A stretch of DNA of 51,312 nucleotides from CAYGZL01 sp964354345 (GCA_964354345.1 CAYGZL010000115.1:1-51312), one strand, 5' to 3'; shown: positions 25,555 to 34,197, counted from the first letter of the stretch. Translations and numbers: made by a program. Notes: a model not told the origin generated them from the letters alone.

Positions 25555-25968
25555 TTAAACATCGAATACAATACGTGCCTCCAGTCCGCGCGTGGAAGAG
25601 CGAATGGTTAAATTGTGATATGTAACTGCCTTTATTTCTTTTTCAAAACTCAAGACTGGAGAGCAATGTAATTTCGCCTTGAAATGCTGCTTAATCAGGC
25701 TTAGATTAAAGCTAACCGCAGCCAGGCCATCGTGTTCACCGAGATATAACAACTCACTTAAAAAATTAACCAGCAAAGACTCGTTATCCTCAACGAACAG
25801 CTCCAGGATGCGGATCGATTGGGGATGTGGTTGATAATGGGGCTTTGATAAAGCATACATTCCCCGGGCGGCTTGCTCGAGGAAAGCTAATAAATCAGGC
25901 GCCCATACCTCAAGCTCCCAATCTGCCGTATGATCAATTTCTCGGAAACCTGCGGGAGGTTGGTCCAT
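25555..25968 (-). CDS. Archease (RtcB-activating protein)
   Basis: A 137-residue archease, a small metal-binding protein that lets RtcB perform multiple turnovers and broadens its nucleotide use. The opening FREIDHTADWELEVWAPDL matches the family's metal-binding first strand, and the middle NESLLVNFLSELLYL and last EARIVFDV are typical. The ATG at 25968 is preferred over the GTG two codons upstream because AGGA lies 7 nt before it. It is first in the pair with rtcB. Confidence 0.93.
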   Translation of the reverse strand: MDQPPAGFREIDHTADWELEVWAPDLLAFLEQAARGMYALSKPHYQPHPQSIRILELFVEDNESLLVNFLSELLYLGEHDGLAAVSFNLSLIKQHFKAKLHCSPVLSFEKEIKAVTYHNLTIRSSTRGLEARIVFDV

Positions 25969-26047
25969 CCACACATCCTGTCATCTACCGGACAATCGAT
26001 ACCAGGTGATAATCCGATGAAGAGCGATGAATTGTTCCTGGTTGAAT

Positions 26048-26053
26048 TATAAT
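26048..26053 (+). promoter_or_regulatory. Putative -10 of the FHA/SEDS unit
   Basis: A perfect TATAAT lies 35 nt before the first FHA gene. No good -35 is seen at the normal distance, so an activator or a relaxed -35 is possible. Confidence 0.5.
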
Positions 26054-26088
26054 ACGGTTGGCTGGTAAGCCTATCGTTATATTAATCT

Positions 26089-26901
26089 ATGCCACTCAAC
26101 CTGATTCTGCTTGAAACTCGTCTCAAGACGCTTATTGAAGGCAGCGTCAGTCGTTTCTTCCCGACTGCACGGCAAAGAGTCGATTTAAGTGTTCGCCTGG
26201 CGACCGCTTTCCATCAGGGCATTCAAAGAGCTTCTGATGGAGTATTTCTTGCCCCAAACCTGTTCACAATCCTGGTCCATCCCGCTCAATACCGGACGAT
26301 TACCGCAAATCCAGGGATACTGGAGAACCTGGCTCATGTCGTAAGCCAAATAGCATCCGAATCAGGTGTTCGGTTAGTTAACCCACCGACTGTTCGAATC
26401 GCAGCCAGCCCGCAACTCGCGATGGAAGAAATACAGGTATTGGCTGAAAATAGCCTGCGTGATTTAACAGATACCTCTGATCTGGAAGTCGAAGAACTAC
26501 AGCATCCCAAGGACGTGAGAGAATTTCCAACCGGAGCCTTCCTGATCGTTGATGGGATAATCACCTTTCCTATCACCCAGCCGATAATCAATATTGGTCG
26601 GCGATCAGACAACACCATCGTCATTGAAGACGTTAGAGTTTCCCGCCAACACGCCCAAATCCGGGCAATCCGAGGTCGGTTTATTATTTTTGACCTGGGA
26701 TCAACTGGTGGTACTTGGGTCAATGGTAAACTGGTTCAGCAATCGGTTCTATTGCCTGGTGATGTTATTTCCCTGGCTGGTGTGCCAATCGTTTTTGGTC
26801 AAGAAAACCTGAAACAGAATGAAACCCAAACCATGAATCCGATCTCTTCTGATCCATTACCTTCCTCAAAAGAACAGGGGGCAAAATCTGACGAGCCATG
26901 A
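26089..26901 (+). CDS. FhaA-like DUF3662 and FHA domain protein
   Basis: A 270-residue cytosolic protein. Residues 1-130 match DUF3662, the N-terminal domain of actinobacterial FhaA (LETRLKTLIEGSVSRFFP at the start). An FHA phosphothreonine-binding domain covers about 175-245, with INIGRRSDNTIVIEDVRVSRQHAQI and the GSTGGTWVNG turn; its Arg, Ser and His are conserved. The last 25 residues are polar and disordered. In actinobacteria FhaA binds phosphorylated cell-wall proteins. Here the neighbours are a second FHA protein (4-nt ATGA overlap) and, further down, a SEDS protein, the same theme. No Ser/Thr kinase is in the window. Confidence 0.92.
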   Translation: MPLNLILLETRLKTLIEGSVSRFFPTARQRVDLSVRLATAFHQGIQRASDGVFLAPNLFTILVHPAQYRTITANPGILENLAHVVSQIASESGVRLVNPPTVRIAASPQLAMEEIQVLAENSLRDLTDTSDLEVEELQHPKDVREFPTGAFLIVDGIITFPITQPIINIGRRSDNTIVIEDVRVSRQHAQIRAIRGRFIIFDLGSTGGTWVNGKLVQQSVLLPGDVISLAGVPIVFGQENLKQNETQTMNPISSDPLPSSKEQGAKSDEP

Positions 26902-27353
26902 GTGGTTTAATTTTTCTCGTCCTTCGGATTATCCTTTCCGTAGTTTTATTTATCTTCGTATGGGTTGTAATGACCACCTTGTGGCGTGATCTACGTCATC
27001 AAAACGGACTACTCATGCTCGAACAGGTGCCTCTACTCATTTTACAAATGAAAACCCCGCAGCCGCAATCACCCCGCCACTTTATCATATCCGAAATATA
27101 TCTGGGACGCGATCCAGCATGCCAGTTCGAATTAACCGATAGCACGATCTCTGCCCGCCATGCGCGATTGTCTTACCATCATTCTCAATGGTGGGTTGAA
27201 GATCTCCATTCTACAAATGGCACTTTCCTTAACCACGACCGCGTTGTCATTGCCACCGTCTTGACTGATGGCGACGAACTTCGCTGTGGCCAGGTGACTT
27301 TCGTCGTTGGAATCGCCAAAAAGGAACCAACCACCCCACACACCTCAGATTAA
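26898..27353 (+). CDS. FhaB-like membrane-anchored FHA domain protein
   Basis: A 151-residue protein with one N-terminal membrane helix (about residues 4-26) and a cytosolic FHA domain (about 60-140) with YLGRDPACQFELTDSTISARHARL and HSTNGTFLN. The layout matches actinobacterial FhaB/FipA. It overlaps the preceding gene by 4 nt (ATGA), so both are made together. It should bind a phosphothreonine partner at the membrane. Confidence 0.92.
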   Translation: MSGLIFLVLRIILSVVLFIFVWVVMTTLWRDLRHQNGLLMLEQVPLLILQMKTPQPQSPRHFIISEIYLGRDPACQFELTDSTISARHARLSYHHSQWWVEDLHSTNGTFLNHDRVVIATVLTDGDELRCGQVTFVVGIAKKEPTTPHTSD

Positions 27354-27373
27354 TCGAAAGTAGAGAATAGGAA

Positions 27374-28243
27374 ATGATGATATCCAAACCAATCCTGGCT
27401 GTTATCGGTGGAACCGGACTTTATCAAATGCCCGATTTAGAACAAGTCACAGAATATGATATTAATACCCCATTTGGTAAGCCCTCTGCACCAATTCTAG
27501 AAGGGACCTTGGAAGGGCAAAGAGTTGCCTTTTTAGCCCGGCATGGGATTGGTCATCATATCCTGCCTGGTGAGGTGAATTCACAAGCCAATATCTACGC
27601 CCTTAAATCATTAGGTGTTGAACGGATTGTGAGTATCAACGCCTGCGGTTCACTGCGTGAGGATTTTACACCAGGTGATTTTGTCATCCCAGATCAAGTC
27701 TTTGATTTTACACGCAACCGCCAGCAAACCTTTTTTGGCGCAGGCATGGTGGCCCATGTCAGCGTCGCCGATCCTTTTTGCGGTGACCTTTCGAAAATCG
27801 CTTATCAAGCCGTTCAAGCCACTGGCACGCGCACCCATTGGGGTGGTACTTTCATCACAATTGAAGGTCCCCGCTTCTCAACCAAAGCTGAATCCGATGT
27901 ATTTCGCACCTGGGGAATGTCGATCATTGGCATGACTGCTTGCCCTGAAGTTTTCCTGGCACGTGAGGCAGAATTATGTTACTGTGTCATCGCTCACGTT
28001 ACCGATTATGATGTCTGGCATGTCAGCGAAAAACCGGTTACGGTGGAGATGGTAATGGAAATTCTCAACCAGAATACCCATACCGCCCAACAGGCTATCC
28101 GTAACCTGGTTCGCTCTCTTGAAAGGGATCGGTCATGCGAATGCAGTCATGCATTGCATAACGCCATCCTTACAAACCCAGATCGTATCCCCCTGAAAAC
28201 ACGCCAAAAACTGGGATTGTTGGTGGACCGTTACCTGCCCTGA
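27374..28243 (+). CDS. mtnP: S-methyl-5'-thioadenosine phosphorylase
   Basis: A 289-residue purine-nucleoside-phosphorylase-type enzyme. It splits 5'-methylthioadenosine with phosphate into adenine and methylthioribose 1-phosphate. Motifs are IGGTGLY (phosphate site), ARHGIGHHILPGEV, ITIEGPRFSTKAES, the purine/sugar-site GMTACPE and TDYDVWH. Length is normal. Two adjacent ATG codons (27374 and 27377) are possible starts. It sits between the FHA pair and the SEDS fusion and has no obvious link to cell-wall control. The next gene begins 7 nt after the stop. Confidence 0.93.
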   Translation: MMISKPILAVIGGTGLYQMPDLEQVTEYDINTPFGKPSAPILEGTLEGQRVAFLARHGIGHHILPGEVNSQANIYALKSLGVERIVSINACGSLREDFTPGDFVIPDQVFDFTRNRQQTFFGAGMVAHVSVADPFCGDLSKIAYQAVQATGTRTHWGGTFITIEGPRFSTKAESDVFRTWGMSIIGMTACPEVFLAREAELCYCVIAHVTDYDVWHVSEKPVTVEMVMEILNQNTHTAQQAIRNLVRSLERDRSCECSHALHNAILTNPDRIPLKTRQKLGLLVDRYLP

Positions 28244-28250
28244 GTAATCC

Positions 28251-30920
28251 TTGTACTCACACCGCCCATTAAGCTCTAACCATCATCGTCAAGGCCGCCT
28301 GTATGTCCTGGCAGCCTTGTTCCTGTTTTTTTATACGCTGGCGATTACCTTATCACCTGCCGTCCGGGCGCGATCCTGGGATGTTCCTTTGCGCTGGGAA
28401 GTATGGGCAGGATATACCGTTTGGGTGTTGTTTGGCTACCTGGTACACCAACAAAGCACCCGGTATCTGCCCGACCATGATCCCTACCTGTTACCAGTCG
28501 CTGCCTTGCTCAGCGGATGGGGTTTAATGACTATTTGGCGGCTCGATACCAATTTTGGGTTACGTCAGACTGCCTGGTTAGGCATCTCAAATGGATTGTT
28601 GTTGGCTGGTTTTCATTGGGTGAAGGATCTCAGCTTCTTGCAACGGTATAAATACCTGTGGTTGACGGGTGGATTATTCCTCACTGGCATGACTTTAATC
28701 CTGGGGACGAATCCTTTAGGTTATGGACCACGCATGTGGTTAGGTTGTTGTGGCATCTATCTACAGCCCTCAGAGCCACTCAAATTCCTGCTTATCGCCT
28801 ATCTGGCGGCTTATCTGGCTGATCGCCACACTGAATTTACATTATCGGCCAGTCTGGTCCGTACGCCCCGGCGATTGTTCCCCCCTGCCTCCATCCTTCC
28901 TTTGATTGCACCATCTCTGATCATGACATGCCTCGCTTTAATTTTATTGGTTATTCAACGTGATCTGGGTACCGCGGCGATCTTTTTCTTCCTGTATGCA
29001 ATTCTGGCATATCTTGGAACCGGCCGGCGACGAATTTTATTGTTTTCGGGCTTGATGCTGATGGGTGCCAGTCTGGTTGGCGCAGGATTATTTGATGTCG
29101 TCCGGTTACGCTTCGAAGCATGGATCAATCCCTGGATAGATCCAAGTGGGCGGTCGTACCAGATCGTCCAGGCGCTGCTCGCAATCGCCAATGGCGGTTT
29201 ATTTGGACGCGGCCCCGGATTAGGAAATCCAAACCTGGTTCCAGTCGCGCACTCTGATTTTATTTTCTCAGCACTCACAGAAGAAACTGGATTTTTCGGC
29301 TCAGTCATTTTATTCCTTCTGCTGGCAATCCTCGTCAATCGTGGCATACGAGCAGCATTCCGTGCCCAGAATCCATATCAGCGTTTACTGGCAGCAGGAT
29401 TTATTACCTACCTGGTTGGGCAAAGTTTATTGATCATTGGGGGTAACCTCCGGTTACTTCCTTTGACTGGTGTCACTTTACCCTTTCTTTCTTATGGCGG
29501 ATCTTCTTTAGTAACTTCCTATCTCTCTTTGTTTATATTGATCATTGTCAGCAACCAATCTGAAGATCAAACACTGCGACAGTTCAAAACCAGACCCTAT
29601 CTGCAACTCAGTAGTGTCTTCTTCATCGGCCTGACTGCAATGGCTCTCGCTACAGGATGGTGGACGATTTATCGAAGCTCCGATTTGCTCGCGCGGACTG
29701 ATAATCCCCGGCGGGCGATTGCTGATCGCTATGTACAACGTGGGGCTATCCTGGATCGAAATAACACGGTATTGAATGAGACAGTTGGTGAAATTAGTAA
29801 TTTTTTACGACAATATCGATATCCCGACCTTAGTTCTATCCTGGGCTACACCCATCCCGTATTCGGACAGTCTGGCCTGGAAGCCAGTCAGGATAATTAC
29901 CTGCGGGGGTTGAAAGGAAATCCAGGCTGGCTGATCGAATGGAATCAATTACTCTACGGACAACCTCCTGAGGGGCGCACGATTCGCCTGACGCTGGATT
30001 TACACCTGCAGACACTCGCTGACCAGCAACTCGGGCCTCATACCGGCGTAGTTATTTTACTAAACGCTCATACCGGTGAAATACTGGCTCTTGCCTCCCA
30101 TCCAACCTTTGACGCGAATCGCCTGAATGAAAATTGGGCGCAGTTGGTGAATGATCCTCAATCACCTCTTCTGAACCGGGCAACTCAAGGGCTCTATCCG
30201 GTCGGCGCGGCGGTGGGTCCGCTCCTGTTGGCCAGCCTGCCCGACCTTGATCACTTGCCTGAGCTTCCAGAAGATTTTAACCTTACTCAGGATGGCATCG
30301 GCTATCGTTGCATATCAACTCAAACCTCCCCATCATGGTCTGCAGTTATTAAGAATGGTTGCCCCACACCGGTTCTACAAATAGCAGAAATGATTGGGCT
30401 AGATGCACTCCAAATTTATCTTGAATCACTCGGATTCTTCAGTAATCCCCTCAACGATTTGTTAACCGTTTATTCGCCTGAACCTACTCAATCAGAAAGT
30501 GTATCCGCCCTTATTTTTAAGGATCTGCGCGCCAGCCCACTCCAGATGGCGCTTGGGATCGCAACTATCAACGAAGGAGGCTTCCAGGCAGTTCCTTCCT
30601 TGGTAGGTTCAGTCAATACGCTATCAACGGGTTGGGTGCATCTTTCTCCCAAACAAAAGCCAAAACAAATATTTACATCCATATCCGCTGACACTACCCG
30701 GGCGATGTTGGCGGATAATCGCAATGAGATCTGGCAAATAACCACGGTTACGCCAAACGGTGCAGAAAACACTGTGAGCTGGTTTCTGGGTGGCACATTA
30801 TCTACAACCACAACTGATCCATGGGTTATCGTGGTCCTGGTGGAAGAAGATAATCCTGAGCTGGTAGCCAGGATAGGGCAAGAAATTCTGCTTGCTGCTC
30901 CCTCAACAGTTCAGAAATAA
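28251..30920 (+). CDS. SEDS (FtsW/RodA-type) protein fused to a degenerate PBP domain
   Basis: An 889-residue fusion. Residues about 15-440 form the multi-helix SEDS glycan polymerase, with VPVAHSDFIFSALTEETGF carrying the catalytic-site aspartate and LPLTGVTLPFLSYGGSS near its end. A linking helix (~450-470) leads to a class B PBP-like part with the pedestal motif RGAILDRNNTVL and a transpeptidase-like region (~590-889). The three penicillin-binding motifs are gone. The SxxK site reads YPVGAAVG (Ala653, Gly656), the SxN site reads GCP, and the KTG site reads PNGAEN. The PBP half is thus probably a non-catalytic activator of the SEDS half. The start is a TTG without clear ribosome site, so the exact N-terminus is uncertain. 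Confidence 0.9.
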   Translation: MYSHRPLSSNHHRQGRLYVLAALFLFFYTLAITLSPAVRARSWDVPLRWEVWAGYTVWVLFGYLVHQQSTRYLPDHDPYLLPVAALLSGWGLMTIWRLDTNFGLRQTAWLGISNGLLLAGFHWVKDLSFLQRYKYLWLTGGLFLTGMTLILGTNPLGYGPRMWLGCCGIYLQPSEPLKFLLIAYLAAYLADRHTEFTLSASLVRTPRRLFPPASILPLIAPSLIMTCLALILLVIQRDLGTAAIFFFLYAILAYLGTGRRRILLFSGLMLMGASLVGAGLFDVVRLRFEAWINPWIDPSGRSYQIVQALLAIANGGLFGRGPGLGNPNLVPVAHSDFIFSALTEETGFFGSVILFLLLAILVNRGIRAAFRAQNPYQRLLAAGFITYLVGQSLLIIGGNLRLLPLTGVTLPFLSYGGSSLVTSYLSLFILIIVSNQSEDQTLRQFKTRPYLQLSSVFFIGLTAMALATGWWTIYRSSDLLARTDNPRRAIADRYVQRGAILDRNNTVLNETVGEISNFLRQYRYPDLSSILGYTHPVFGQSGLEASQDNYLRGLKGNPGWLIEWNQLLYGQPPEGRTIRLTLDLHLQTLADQQLGPHTGVVILLNAHTGEILALASHPTFDANRLNENWAQLVNDPQSPLLNRATQGLYPVGAAVGPLLLASLPDLDHLPELPEDFNLTQDGIGYRCISTQTSPSWSAVIKNGCPTPVLQIAEMIGLDALQIYLESLGFFSNPLNDLLTVYSPEPTQSESVSALIFKDLRASPLQMALGIATINEGGFQAVPSLVGSVNTLSTGWVHLSPKQKPKQIFTSISADTTRAMLADNRNEIWQITTVTPNGAENTVSWFLGGTLSTTTTDPWVIVVLVEEDNPELVARIGQEILLAAPSTVQK

Positions 30921-30922
30921 TA

Positions 30923-30953
30923 AAAAGCAGCCGGTTTTCCCGGCTGCTTTTTG
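30923..30953. terminator. Bidirectional terminator between the SEDS fusion and tyrS
   Basis: A perfect 8-bp GC-rich stem GCAGCCGG/CCGGCTGC (30928-30935, 30941-30948) has AAAAA before and TTTTT after. It can end transcripts from both convergent genes. Confidence 0.92.
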
Positions 30954-32177
30954 CTAAATTATTCGAAGATATCTTCGCTTTCCAACTTGTAATACGCCCG
31001 AACCGGGAAGCGGGGTGTTCGGGTCGGTCAGGGTAATACCATTGAAACGAACACCTTTTTGGGCCAGCATACGCCGACCTTCACTTTTCGACAACTTGAA
31101 ACTCACCACGAGAACATCCAGCAGTGTTTGGCCGGGATGTAAGGTAAAAGTGGGCATATCCTCGGGTAAATCGCCCTGTTGGAAAACCCGGCTAAATTCA
31201 GCTTCAGCATGCAGCGCAGCTTCTTCAGAATGGTAAATCGTCACAATTTCACGCGCCAGTTTCATCTTCACATCCCGGGGATGGTACCGATGTGTAGCCA
31301 ATCCCTCCTCCAATTCAGCGATTTCGGGCGGTGTCCAGCGCGTCACCAGCCGGAAAAATTGAGCCATCGCTTTGTCAGGAACACTCATCACCTTCCCGTA
31401 CATATCCACGGGCGTAGATAGCAAAGGGATATGGTTACCCAAAGATTTGCTCATTTTCACCTCGCCATCCGTACCCGGCAGGATGCCCAAGATGATTGCA
31501 ATATTGGGTTTAGCGCCCAGGTAAGTCATCAGCTTTCGGGCTGCAGTCACGATATTGAATAACTGGTCAGTCCCCCCCACCTGGACATCAGCCTTCAGCG
31601 CATACGCATCAAATCCCTGCATCAAAGCATAGAAGGTTTCGTGCAGGAAAATGGCATCGCCTTTTTCGAAGCGCAACCGGAAATTCTCGCGGTTTAAGAA
31701 CTGTTGAATCGTGAAATTGGAAGCCAGGTTGATCAACTCAACAAAGGATAACTCAGAAAGCCATTCAGCATTGAACCGGATTAATGTTTTCTCCCGTACT
31801 AAAACCTTGTAAGCCTGTTCCGCATAGGTTTGCGCATTTTGTGCAATCTCTGCTGTTGATAATTGGGGACGTAATCTATCCTTGTCCGAAGGATCGCCGA
31901 TCAAGGAAGTATAGTTCCCCACCAGGAAGATGACTTCGTGACCGAGCTCTTGAAACTGGCGCAACTTACGCATGGGAACTGTATGGCCTAAATGGAGGTC
32001 AGAGGTCCGCGGATCGAACCCGCAATAAACTCGCAAAGGACGACCTTCTTTATTAACTTCGATCAACCGCTGACGTAGTTCATCAGCCATTGCTTGCTTG
32101 AGGGCCTCATCTCCATATTCAGTCCCTTGCATCAGATAATCAACCTGTTGATCGAGTGTCATGTTATGTAGATTCAT
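30954..32177 (-). CDS. tyrS: Tyrosyl-tRNA synthetase
   Basis: A 407-residue class I aminoacyl-tRNA synthetase. The HIGH-type motif is HLGH (62-65, in FDPRTSDLHLGH) and the KMSKS loop is complete (~residue 244). A C-terminal S4-like RNA-binding domain follows (~340-407, LSKSEGRRMLAQKGVRFNG). GGAGG lies 8 nt before the ATG. The upstream stretch is short and shows no T-box specifier or antiterminator. The stop codon adjoins the shared terminator. Confidence 0.97.
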   Translation of the reverse strand: MNLHNMTLDQQVDYLMQGTEYGDEALKQAMADELRQRLIEVNKEGRPLRVYCGFDPRTSDLHLGHTVPMRKLRQFQELGHEVIFLVGNYTSLIGDPSDKDRLRPQLSTAEIAQNAQTYAEQAYKVLVREKTLIRFNAEWLSELSFVELINLASNFTIQQFLNRENFRLRFEKGDAIFLHETFYALMQGFDAYALKADVQVGGTDQLFNIVTAARKLMTYLGAKPNIAIILGILPGTDGEVKMSKSLGNHIPLLSTPVDMYGKVMSVPDKAMAQFFRLVTRWTPPEIAELEEGLATHRYHPRDVKMKLAREIVTIYHSEEAALHAEAEFSRVFQQGDLPEDMPTFTLHPGQTLLDVLVVSFKLSKSEGRRMLAQKGVRFNGITLTDPNTPLPGSGVLQVGKRRYLRII

Positions 32178-32228
32178 TTATAGATCCTCCGATTTATATT
32201 ATCGGTCATTCACGCACTACTTAGGTCA

Positions 32229-32260
32229 TAAAAAACGCGCCCTCTGCGGAAGAGAGCGCG
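32229..32260 (-). terminator. Terminator after the PH-like membrane protein gene
   Basis: On the minus strand a 10-bp stem (32260-32251 with 32245-32236, one G-T, loop 32250-32246) is followed by six T. The same stem has a C-A mismatch on the plus strand, which confirms the minus-strand direction. Confidence 0.88.
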
Positions 32261-32282
32261 TGCTGCTTACCGCAGAGATAGC

Positions 32283-32819
32283 TTATTTACGCACATAATA
32301 AAAACCCTGGTCCGATTGACTCATCTCTATCAAGCCACTCTCTATCAGGATATGTTGAAGGATCTTTTCACCCTCCACGAAGCCCATGCGACCTTTCACT
32401 TCATTTTGGATCTTTACTTCTCCCAATGTGCGAAAAGCGAAATGGGCATTTTGCCCCAACACATGTACTTTCTTGCCCATTTTTGAAGGGAAAACCTGCA
32501 CTTGTTGAATATCTGCCCAGCGCAGGTCAACATGCCTCAAGCCATTCTCATATTGCACGTGATCCGCATCATATTGGAGTACTGTCTTTCGATCCATCCA
32601 GTTCCCAAACGTGATGCTTAAGGCGGATAACAACAGAAAAACCAATAAGAAAGTGACTACCCAATTCATACCCTGTCCCCACCATGCCAAGAAAATCCAG
32701 GTGACGCCAACTAACCCGGTCAAGCTCCAGGAGATCCATTCGCCACGCCGGGGCAGTAATTCGGGACGATGAACGGTCCGAATAACAACAGGAACGAGGT
32801 TTTCACTTGTGTTATCCAT
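32283..32819 (-). CDS. Membrane protein with PH-like cytosolic part
   Basis: A 178-residue protein of unknown function. Two membrane helices lie at about residues 30-47 and 51-70. The C-terminal 100 residues look like the bacterial PH-like fold of short membrane proteins (YDADHVQYENGLRHVDLRWADIQQVQVF is the typical opening strand pattern). No catalytic motif is present. It has its own terminator and shares mirror-image promoters with the divergent HNH gene. Confidence 0.75.
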   Translation of the reverse strand: MDNTSENLVPVVIRTVHRPELLPRRGEWISWSLTGLVGVTWIFLAWWGQGMNWVVTFLLVFLLLSALSITFGNWMDRKTVLQYDADHVQYENGLRHVDLRWADIQQVQVFPSKMGKKVHVLGQNAHFAFRTLGEVKIQNEVKGRMGFVEGEKILQHILIESGLIEMSQSDQGFYYVRK

Positions 32820-32848
32820 CGAGTCAGGCTCCCGCCCAGATTGGGTAA

Positions 32849-32873
32849 GTATAGCATAAAATCATGCTATAAT
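32849..32873. promoter_or_regulatory. Mirror-image divergent extended -10 promoters
   Basis: On the plus strand TGC-TATAAT (32865-32873) faces the HNH gene. On the minus strand TGC-TATACT (32857-32849) faces the membrane-protein gene. Both are arms of a perfect 8-bp inverted repeat, TATAGCAT/ATGCTATA (32850-32857, 32864-32871), separated by 6 nt. Neither has a clear -35. The two polymerase sites overlap, so only one could be occupied at a time. Confidence 0.72.
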
Positions 32874-32898
32874 TCCGAAAATTTGAGAGCGAAGCTAA

Positions 32899-33399
32899 AT
32901 GGAATCCGTCCTGGTTTTAAACGCTAACTTTGAACCAATCCATGTTTGTAATATCCGGCGGGCTATTGGTTTGATCCTAAACGGAAAGGCCGACCTGGTA
33001 TTAGACGGCCGTGGAGAAATTAGAACCATTTCACGCGTCTACCCCCGTCCTTCGATCATCCGTTTGGAAAAAATGGTTAAGCGTCCCCGGTTTGCCGTCC
33101 ATTTAACCAAACGCGAAATCCTTCGCCGTGATAATTACGTGTGCCAATATTGTGGTCAAAGTATGCCCTACCTGACTGTAGATCACGTAGTACCTCGTCG
33201 GTTAGGCGGAGAGCATAGCTGGGAGAATTTAGTGGCCGCCTGCCCTTCTTGTAATCATCGCAAGGGTGGGCGGACAGTTGAGCAAGCTCAAATGCGTTTA
33301 CTCCACTTTCCATCGATGCCACCTTCATCAGCTGATTACCGGTTTGCTCGCCATCTGCGGGAGAACCAGGAATGGCTACCCTTTATCAAGGGGTGGTAA
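32899..33399 (+). CDS. HNH endonuclease family protein
   Basis: A 166-residue protein with an HNH nuclease fold. Zinc-ribbon cysteines C82/C85 (CQYCG) and C115/C118 (CPSCNH) frame the active-site segment DHVVPRRLGG (D95, H96) and N110. The first 70 residues (VLVLNANFEPIHVCNIRRAIGLIL) are the conserved N-terminal part of the bacterial HNH family often found as a single chromosomal gene. The biological substrate is unknown, and no restriction or phage gene is nearby. It ends at a bidirectional terminator. Confidence 0.9.
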   Translation: MESVLVLNANFEPIHVCNIRRAIGLILNGKADLVLDGRGEIRTISRVYPRPSIIRLEKMVKRPRFAVHLTKREILRRDNYVCQYCGQSMPYLTVDHVVPRRLGGEHSWENLVAACPSCNHRKGGRTVEQAQMRLLHFPSMPPSSADYRFARHLRENQEWLPFIKGW

Positions 33400-33411
33400 G
33401 TCGCGTTGGAT

Positions 33412-33439
33412 AAAGGCTGCCTGAATTCGCAGCCTTTTT
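33412..33439. terminator. Bidirectional terminator between HNH and MBL genes
   Basis: A perfect 9-bp stem AAAGGCTGC/GCAGCCTTT (33412-33420, 33429-33437) with an 8-nt loop and a T tract to 33439. On the minus strand it closes the long sodN-led run. Confidence 0.9.
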
Positions 33440-33441
33440 GG

Positions 33442-34197
33442 TTAAAATTCCAACTCCATAAAATCTGCTGCCAGTTCGATCGGTCCTCGATAGGTTTGGC
33501 GAGCTTCTTTTTCCCAGGATTGCTTATCCACATTCGCGACGGGATAATGAATTAAATAGAGTTTTCCAACTTCCGCATCATTGGCGATCTGACCAGCTTG
33601 AGCCGCTGAACTATGACCCAAGCCTTCACCGGAGGCTTCATGGATAAGCACATCTGCGCGAGAAGCCAGGCGGACTACCTCCTGACAAGGTTCCGTATCA
33701 CAGGAGTACACCAGAACGCGTTTTGTCCGTTGAAACTCCACGCGGATACCAATATTGGGAATCATGTGATGAACCTGTGAAGTGTAGATATTAAATTCGT
33801 CACTATTCAGAATCATGGCCCGTTCCTGTTCGGGGATGAGCTTTAAAATGACGGGGAAAAAACCTGGCCAGGATGACCAATCGTAGGCCTCCATAACTCG
33901 AACGAAACGTGACAATGTGTAATCCAGACCATACACGTTAAGAGGTTGTTTTCGCCCAAGCAACCAGCTATTCATCAACAAGGATGGAGCGCCAGAAATG
34001 TGATCCGGGTGAAAATGAGTCAAGATGATATCCGTCAACGTTAAGACATCAATCCCGGCCCGGTGTAAGCGTACCACAGGATTACTGGCACAGTCAATCA
34101 ATACCCGATGGTCTGCACCAAGTAAAGCCAGATGAGTATTTTCATGCAACTCATCCGGGATGGCGTTTGCCGTCCCAAGAAAGATAAGTTTTGTCAC
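33442..34197 (-). CDS. MBL-fold metallo-hydrolase, RNase Z-like
   Basis: A 251-residue metallo-beta-lactamase-fold hydrolase. The metal motif is LTHFHPDHISG (H61, H63, D65, H66), followed by CDTEP and HEASGEGLGHSSAAQAGQIA, the RNase Z/ElaC-like second half. It lacks a clear RNase Z exosite arm, so tRNA 3' processing is possible but not proven. The start is GTG at 34197 with AGGGGA upstream. It is the last gene of the sodN-led run, 13 nt after lgt. Confidence 0.87.
   Translation of the reverse strand: MTKLIFLGTANAIPDELHENTHLALLGADHRVLIDCASNPVVRLHRAGIDVLTLTDIILTHFHPDHISGAPSLLMNSWLLGRKQPLNVYGLDYTLSRFVRVMEAYDWSSWPGFFPVILKLIPEQERAMILNSDEFNIYTSQVHHMIPNIGIRVEFQRTKRVLVYSCDTEPCQEVVRLASRADVLIHEASGEGLGHSSAAQAGQIANDAEVGKLYLIHYPVANVDKQSWEKEARQTYRGPIELAADFMELEF

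Noticed and set aside
32178..32228. Possible T-box leader of tyrS
   Set aside because: The leader is too short and has no specifier loop or T-box consensus; only a small CCGAT/ATCGG hairpin touches the ribosome site.
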